Positions 58,329-64,000 of a DNA stretch of 64,000 bases are shown here, in pieces (the stretch's first letter is position 1; the number at the start of each line of letters is the position of its first letter). The translations under genes were made by a program, and so were the position numbers. The DNA comes from Parietichytrium sp. I65-24A. Taxonomy: Eukaryota; Sar; Bigyra; Thraustochytrida; Thraustochytriidae. The stretch lies in NCBI GenBank assembly GCA_012862575.1, contig BLSF01000016.1:434001-498000 (forward strand). The letters are read 5' to 3'. The notes under the pieces were generated by a model. It was given only the letters and a program-made list of their open reading frames with translations, did no database searches and had not been told where the DNA came from.

Positions 58329-61133
58329 ATGATGAGGGCCATTCTTGCCGCTGCCCTGGTGGCAGCCGCCTCCGCCATCACCCTCGACGGAGACGTTTCG
58401 GACTGGACCGACTCAATGCGAGTGTACCCTCCGTTCTACGAGCCTTTCGACCCGGTCACTCAGGACTCGGTTTACATGACACTTCAGGATGGGTACTACT
58501 ACTTCATGATGAAGGCTCGCAACTCGACTGATACCGCTGGCCAACCGTATGTGTTTTACAACTCTGCAATCTACCTCAACACCGATCAGGATACTTCCAC
58601 TGGCTACACCGGAGGCGGGTACGCTCCACCGGGCGTTGACTTTGTCATCATTCCTCAATTCGAGTGGTGGCCTTCTGGCACCATCCCTAACGGAATCAAA
58701 GTATATGGAGCCTGTGCGATGGCAGACTCGGACTGTCTTAATTCTAACGCGCTCTTCGATGTTGCCACGACCGACTTCAGTTCTACGACTGTCGGAACTT
58801 CCGATGTTGATGTCACCACTGCAATTGAGTTTCGCATCATCCGAAGCGACTTCGAAAAGTACCTGACCTACAGCATCAACGACCTCGACGTTGCCTTCGT
58901 CATGACGTCCCGCGCGCACGCCAGCTTGGTCACTGAGCAGATCACGGTCCCAACCTACTTTATGAACATGTACAGCTTCTACCCAGATCTGCAAAGCATG
59001 CCTACCTGCACAAAGACCGCTGGCGAGAAACGCGCTGCACTCATCTTTTCCGAAGATGCTCTTGCCTATTTCTTTCAAGACAAGGCTTACTCCCAGCTCT
59101 ACGGAAGCATGCAATACCAGCTGATGCAAGCGGGTATCCCAATTGACCGCAAGTACGCCTCAGATCTCACCTTCGACAAGATCACCGAAATGTGCCAGTA
59201 CGACGTCATTGTGCTGCCAATCTTTGCGTTTGCCCAAACCGCTGACTATCAAGTTCTCCGCAAAGCTCTCATGATGCTTGTCCACTACTACGGAGTCGGA
59301 ATTGTGACCACTGGAAATTTCCTGACCAACGACGCAAGCGCGGGCTGGGGAACAACCCTTCCTGGAAATCCGTACTTCACCATGAGCACTCTGTTTGGTG
59401 TGGACCAAGCCTCCCCAGTGTTTGCAGAGACCACTGCCATTAGTGTTACAGTGTCTGACTCGAGCACTATGTTCTACGGAGTCGAAACAGGATACGAGCT
59501 CTACACCAGCTCCGTGATTGGCACGTTCACCAACATGTACATTCCAACGGCAAACACTGTGTACACCGTCACTCCAGTTGCCACCCAGGCACTCACCATC
59601 AACGGTGCAACTAGTTCTTACAATGCCATCCTCACCAGCACAATCGAGGGCGAGAACATCTTTGGCAAGCGTTCAGGAACCGTCGTGCACTTTGCCACCC
59701 TAGAGATGCTCGCCAACACGGATCTTGTCTGGAGGGCTGCTCGATTCATCGTGACCGAAAACCATGCTGACGACGGCTTCAGTCAGGTGGTTTCGGCTGG
59801 TCTCATGCTCGGTCGCCAGAGTCACCTTCTTACCTACCGCGTGGACTGCGACCAGTCCCAGTACTACGAGGAAGCTGTTATTCTCACTCCGTACATGCTC
59901 GCCAACTGGGTCGACGCCTGGTACTCCGCTTACAACTTTGTGGGTTCTTACTATGTCAACATCGGCAACAATCCGACCGAGTACGAGTACACTGACTGGA
60001 CCTTGGCAACAACCTGGTACAACCATCTCCTCGACCAGGAGAACGAGGTCGGCTCCCATTCCTACACTCACCCGCACAATATCAGCGACCCGTCCATCGA
60101 TCTCAAGTTCGAGTTTCAGGACTCTCTCACTTTGCTCAAGACCAAGCTTGGCCTCTCCCGCGTTGCTGCAGCTCAGCCTGGAGCTACTGAGGAGCTCTGG
60201 GTTGCTAAGGTCATGGAAAGCTACATGGGTGACTCCTACTTTTCTGGTGGCTACTCCGGCGTCAAGGCAGGTTATCCTGGGGTGTTTGGCTACTTGAACC
60301 CTGACTCAGACATGGTGTACGTAGCTCCAAACATGTACTTTGACTTCACCCTTCTCGGCTGGCTCAACTACACCGCTGATGCTGCAGAGGCTTTCTGGGT
60401 TAACGAGCTCAATGACAACATGAAAAACGCCAACCAGATGGTTGTGCATTGGCCTGGCCATGACTATGCTGCTGGAAACTGGGGTTACGGACCCAACGAT
60501 GACTTGGACCCTGCCTTCGGGCAAGGCCCAGGTTACACCTTGAGCATGTTTGAGACTGTGATCAAGGCCGCCTACGACAAGGATACTGAGTTTCTCACCA
60601 CTATTGATCTCAGTGACCGCATTCGTTCCCATTCTTCCACTCTCAAGGTTGAGCAGACCGCAGAAGACACCATTGTCGCCACTGTAAGCCCTGTAAGTGG
60701 ACGCACTGTAGGCAACATGGCCCTTGAGCCATACGCTCTCGGGGCGAACACTGTGATTCAAAAGGTCGGTACCCACTACGCGTTCAACGACCGCATGGTC
60801 TTCCTTCCAACATCTGGAGGCACCTTCACCATTACCGTCGGTTCCACCACGCCAACCGGAACCAGCCGCGTCACTCACTTGAGTTCCCTCCCAATGAGAG
60901 CAGTTCTCACCTCCGTATCTGGCAACGGTAAAACTTTGAGCGGTACATTCACGGGCCGTGGCTCCATTGAGATCCTGCTGAGCCCATCCGTCACTTTCAC
61001 CAAGTATTCCTTCTCCGGAAGCACCAGCGGCAGCACCACCGCGGCAACGATCACCAAGGACTCCAGCAACTACAAGGTAACAATGACCTTCAGCACCGTT
61101 GGAACTCACACCTTCACGGTCACGAGCTCCTAA
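58329..61133 (+). CDS. Secreted polysaccharide-deacetylase-like enzyme, paralog of the gene at 47693
   Basis: A 934-residue protein starting MMRAILAAALVAAASA, a clear signal peptide with likely cleavage before ITLDGDVSDW. It then follows its paralog almost end to end. The beta domain (DGYYYFMMKA) is first, the Rossmann-like segment (AALIFSED to YDVIVLPIFAFA) second. The NodB-like region carries R-V-D506-C-D508, G-S-H577-S-Y-T-H581-P, AQPG, and WPGH711-D712, and C-terminal beta domains end at FTVTSS. The putative metal and catalytic residues are all kept. It lacks the N-terminal anchor, the Ser-Pro-Thr stalk and the C-terminal membrane segment, so it should be released to the outside or a vesicle lumen. 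The likely reaction is N- or O-deacetylation of a surface or secreted glycan; the substrate is unknown. Two ATGs stand in tandem at the start. Confidence 0.78.
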   Translation: MMRAILAAALVAAASAITLDGDVSDWTDSMRVYPPFYEPFDPVTQDSVYMTLQDGYYYFMMKARNSTDTAGQPYVFYNSAIYLNTDQDTSTGYTGGGYAPPGVDFVIIPQFEWWPSGTIPNGIKVYGACAMADSDCLNSNALFDVATTDFSSTTVGTSDVDVTTAIEFRIIRSDFEKYLTYSINDLDVAFVMTSRAHASLVTEQITVPTYFMNMYSFYPDLQSMPTCTKTAGEKRAALIFSEDALAYFFQDKAYSQLYGSMQYQLMQAGIPIDRKYASDLTFDKITEMCQYDVIVLPIFAFAQTADYQVLRKALMMLVHYYGVGIVTTGNFLTNDASAGWGTTLPGNPYFTMSTLFGVDQASPVFAETTAISVTVSDSSTMFYGVETGYELYTSSVIGTFTNMYIPTANTVYTVTPVATQALTINGATSSYNAILTSTIEGENIFGKRSGTVVHFATLEMLANTDLVWRAARFIVTENHADDGFSQVVSAGLMLGRQSHLLTYRVDCDQSQYYEEAVILTPYMLANWVDAWYSAYNFVGSYYVNIGNNPTEYEYTDWTLATTWYNHLLDQENEVGSHSYTHPHNISDPSIDLKFEFQDSLTLLKTKLGLSRVAAAQPGATEELWVAKVMESYMGDSYFSGGYSGVKAGYPGVFGYLNPDSDMVYVAPNMYFDFTLLGWLNYTADAAEAFWVNELNDNMKNANQMVVHWPGHDYAAGNWGYGPNDDLDPAFGQGPGYTLSMFETVIKAAYDKDTEFLTTIDLSDRIRSHSSTLKVEQTAEDTIVATVSPVSGRTVGNMALEPYALGANTVIQKVGTHYAFNDRMVFLPTSGGTFTITVGSTTPTGTSRVTHLSSLPMRAVLTSVSGNGKTLSGTFTGRGSIEILLSPSVTFTKYSFSGSTSGSTTAATITKDSSNYKVTMTFSTVGTHTFTVTSS

Positions 61134-61576
61134 ATCTTGTTGTTCCCTGCACTCGTTGGCTAGTTTTGGGCTTCTGATTGGCCGAGAGTGCCCTGTTTGC
61201 GCCAGCAGGATAGATATTATACCAGATTCCAAAAGTTCCAAGGATCAAATGGGAACCTCCCTCCCGGAGAGGAGTCTTGCACGTGACTCACCATGACTAA
61301 TACGTTACATTCTTTTTTTTTTCAATACATCAAAGCTCAATTTTCCTCCTCTAACTCCCTTGTAAAGGTATTTCGCAAGAGAAAGCGTTTGCAAAAGGCA
61401 GAATTCAAAATAGCAAGCAGGAAAGGAATTCCGGGAACTGAAGCACAACGCATGTAGCTTCCAGAAATTGACTAGAATGTGAAACGGGTTCTTGATGGAT
61501 TTCGAAAATATATGAATACTGGCTAGCTCGTGCACGGCCGAGATTGCTTTGTGGTGATGCGGCTTTTCACGCTATT

Positions 61577-62338
61577 TCAGGGAGTCAAAAGACAATGGTG
61601 AGCAGGACCGCTTGGAATCGTCTTTGAAGGATCCTGGCGAGTCAACACAGTCAATAAGTTCGTCTGGCTGGTTGCCGGTGATGGCTCCTGGCCAGTCAAA
61701 AAGTTCGTCTCGCGTGATGCCGGTAGCCTCCTCAAAAACCGTCTTGCAGGGTACAAGTCAGCCAACGAAGCCGTCGAGGCCACATCGCCAGAGGTCGAGA
61801 CCGCGACGCGGACTGCTTCATGAAGCACGCTAAGATTCTCGTTGCCCAACAATCGACAAGCGCCTGTTAAAGCCTCAAGTGCTCCTCCGTTGGAGGCAAA
61901 ATTTGACTCAAGAACCGAATTGTTTCCGGCGAAGAGAATTTCGAGGCCGTCCTAAATGACAAAGGAGGCAATTTCAGTGCGCTTGTTATCGTTTTGATCC
62001 CTGATCCAACTCTTGTAAATCTCCTCGCAAGCTGGGGTCAATCTTTTCCGAAAACTGTCCAACTCCTTTCGCGATTCCATTCCGAAGTTTTCTCATGGAA
62101 GCATTGAGCCCTCCTGCACGTGATGCGCGAGGACGGCATGCGCTGAATCAACCGTGACAAATCTTTTGGATGGCCGGCAATACTTGATCCCCGGCTGATG
62201 GATCTCTTTGTTGGGAAACGCGAAACTTCCTTCATGAATATTAAAGAACTGCCAAATACAGGCTTTTTGCATGGCAGAATCTTTCAGCTGCGCGAGTGCG
62301 CGAGTGATCTCCTCAGAACTGTCGTTTTGGTTCATCAT
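61577..62338 (-). pseudogene. Unassigned open region; decayed or intron-containing gene
   Basis: One minus-strand frame stays protein-like for about 760 bases with only two in-frame stops. Segments include SSEEITRALAQLKDSAMQKA, CEEIYKSWIRDQNDNKR and SNGGALEALTGACRLLG. In another frame the last about 170 bases read VFEEATGITRDELFDWPGAI and end SFDSLK then TAG near 61576, like a natural acidic C-terminus. This fits either a host gene with small introns or a decayed host gene. I recognise no family. The rest of the 61134-62910 spacer shows nothing else. Confidence 0.3.
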
Positions 62339-62910
62339 ATATGTTTGGACTTCGAAACCGGCGGTCTGGGATGTTCAAAGCAAAAGGGATCTGCTTCAAA
62401 ATCTGTTGCGCTCGTGGTGCATCGCTTACGCTACTCAGTACCTCTTTTTATTAGAAGATGCCTTTCAGCAATCTTATTTATTGCTCATGAGCCCCTTGTC
62501 TGAATAAACGCTCTTGCGAGTCGCCACCCCACCTTCCGATAGGGTTTGTTTCCGCTGCACTTCGTGGTCCACTTACAGTCGCATGAATTCTTTGATCAAG
62601 AAACGTTTTGAAACCACGGAGCGATCTAAATACGAGCCCTACTTGCAACGAAGTAACGCGCCTTCAAACGTCTTATTTCCACTTAGTTTCATGAACAGAA
62701 GTGCGCAAGCACTCATCCTACTTCCTAGAATCGCATTCGCACTTTCAACACATCGGATCCTCCCTCACTCTTGCATGCGCAACTCGCGGGCGCACTTTGG
62801 CTTGTGATTTCCAAAACAAATTATAGATCTTATTTCCAGCAGAGTCGAAGGCAAGTGCATGTCTGTCTGTGCATTGCATGTCGTATTGGGGTGGGTGGGC
62901 ATTCATTCGT

Positions 62911-64000
62911 TCACTGAAAATTTCGAAGCCTGCCCTGCTCATATATTTCAATGAGCTTGGCGTCAAGAATGCCCGCTCCCTGCAGCTTGTTGTACTCTTT
63001 GAGCAAGCGCAAGGCCGTTCTCGCATCTTCGATTGAATCATGCGTTTTTCCTTGGATGTCCAGATTGAGTAGGTAACTTGCCAGGTAGCTGAGCGACAGG
63101 AACCTGTTCTTCTCTAAGTGGAAGAGATTGACTGTGTCCCGAACCTGGTTGGGTGGAACTAGAATGTTAATCACACGAAAGTCTTTCGCCAGACCATGAC
63201 CCACGAAAATACACCCACGGTCAATCAAGCGCCTGAGCTTTAGGTATGCCGCGCGAAGGGCAACGAGGTGATGGGTTGAAGTTCCGGGGTCCAAGTCGCC
63301 AGGAAGAAGGCCGCTGAATCGCGTCAAAAAGTCCACCACGACTTCCGGCGTGTAAATATAGTCGTCAATGAATACAGTCTCGTCCTCTAAAGTGCAGCTC
63401 AGTCTCGCAAGGCTCAGCTGCGCCTGAGAGGTGACGACTTTTCTTCCCTCTTCATTCACGAAGGATTCCTCCGTAGACAGCGCGACCATCTCACAGTCAA
63501 TTGCTACCAAGTCGCCCTTCCCAGGAAGTTTGTTCTTCGGCAGGGTGACAAATGTCCGCTTTGCAGCCGGCTTGCTCGACATGGACGTGGTGTCAAAAAC
63601 GCTGTCGTCGGTCGGCCATCTATCACGAAGAGACTTTACGATCTTGGCAATGTACTCGGGCTCGGGTTTTCGATTCTTGCGTCTGTAGACGAATACAGAT
63701 GGGTTTCTCCATGGTGCGCGAAAGTCTAGTGCGCTCTCCACGTCTTCGACCGTGACGCTAAAGTCATTGAAGAGGAGCCATGTGCCCTCCTCAACGCGAT
63801 CGCCGACGAATTTAGTACTGCTCTTCACTGCAGCATTCGCCGCGCTGGCATGCTCTGGGGTTACTTTAACGTGCGCTACCAGATTATTTGCTGGATAGAT
63901 GTGAGACACCACTGCACACACCTCAAAGTGATACACGTCGTCCTTTGAGTCGCTTTTGGTCTGTATGCCACGAACGACTTTCATCGCGTTGTTGAGTTTG
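62911..64000 (-). CDS. PAN2: PAN2, catalytic subunit of the Pan2-Pan3 deadenylase (3' part of gene)
   Basis: The frame is open through the right edge of the window, so only the C-terminal about 360 residues are present. First comes the end of the pseudo-ubiquitin-hydrolase domain (WLLFNDFSVTVEDVESALDF, PSVFVYRRKN). The DEDD exonuclease domain follows: LVAIDCEMVALS (Asp, Glu), IDDYIYTPEVVVDFLTRFSG, CIFVGHGLAKDFRVINILVP (Asp) and THDSIEDARTALRL (Asp plus general-base His). All catalytic acids are present. Together with Pan3, PAN2 trims long poly(A) tails bound to poly(A)-binding protein in the cytoplasm. It ends IYEQGRLRNFQ. It faces the secreted deacetylase-like gene across a 1.8 kb convergent spacer. 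Confidence 0.95.
   Translation of the reverse strand, partial: KLNNAMKVVRGIQTKSDSKDDVYHFEVCAVVSHIYPANNLVAHVKVTPEHASAANAAVKSSTKFVGDRVEEGTWLLFNDFSVTVEDVESALDFRAPWRNPSVFVYRRKNRKPEPEYIAKIVKSLRDRWPTDDSVFDTTSMSSKPAAKRTFVTLPKNKLPGKGDLVAIDCEMVALSTEESFVNEEGRKVVTSQAQLSLARLSCTLEDETVFIDDYIYTPEVVVDFLTRFSGLLPGDLDPGTSTHHLVALRAAYLKLRRLIDRGCIFVGHGLAKDFRVINILVPPNQVRDTVNLFHLEKNRFLSLSYLASYLLNLDIQGKTHDSIEDARTALRLLKEYNKLQGAGILDAKLIEIYEQGRLRNFQ

Overview
The window is nuclear DNA of a flagellated, intron-poor protist. Very long genes are single open frames (midasin, 5,603 codons). Two ciliary genes (CFAP251, IFT140) imply that the organism builds a motile flagellum. One short gene shows a canonical GT-AG intron. 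A fungal/stramenopile-type NAD-dependent methylenetetrahydrofolate dehydrogenase and a Ser-Pro-Thr repeat stalk on a surface enzyme point towards stramenopiles, perhaps a labyrinthulomycete. That placement is inference; no marker here settles it.

Layout, left to right: 3' end of a single-pass surface protein (+, cut by the window edge); ribosomal protein uS11/RPS14 (-); CFAP251, radial-spoke-base complex (+); PWP1 (-); a repeated spacer with N gaps; midasin MDN1 (+); a four-EF-hand protein with one intron (-); a second repeated spacer with one N; MTD1-type folate enzyme (+); IFT140 of the IFT-A complex (-); a 6.5 kb gene-poor spacer; a membrane-anchored polysaccharide-deacetylase-like enzyme (+); a COG2907-type FAD oxidoreductase (-); a 5.3 kb gene-poor spacer; a secreted paralog of the deacetylase-like enzyme (+); and the 3' part of PAN2 deadenylase (-).

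The twelve recognised genes alternate strictly in strand. Convergent spacers are mostly short (158 bp to 1.8 kb) and divergent spacers long (1.4 kb to 6.5 kb). The divergent spacers carry most of the GA/CT tracts, microsatellites, short palindromic GTAC-centred repeats and a recurring CACAGTC-type motif. Three genes belong to ribosome production (uS11, PWP1, MDN1), with PWP1 and MDN1 sharing one divergent promoter region. The right-hand third looks like a cell-surface glycan-modifying neighbourhood: two paralogous extracytoplasmic enzymes flank a flavoprotein.

Two spacer regions contain near-identical direct repeats that meet exactly at N characters. They look like alternative haplotypes placed in series by the assembler, so the apparent tandem repeats should not be taken as real without read evidence. 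No tRNA, rRNA, CRISPR or convincing transposable element was recognised.
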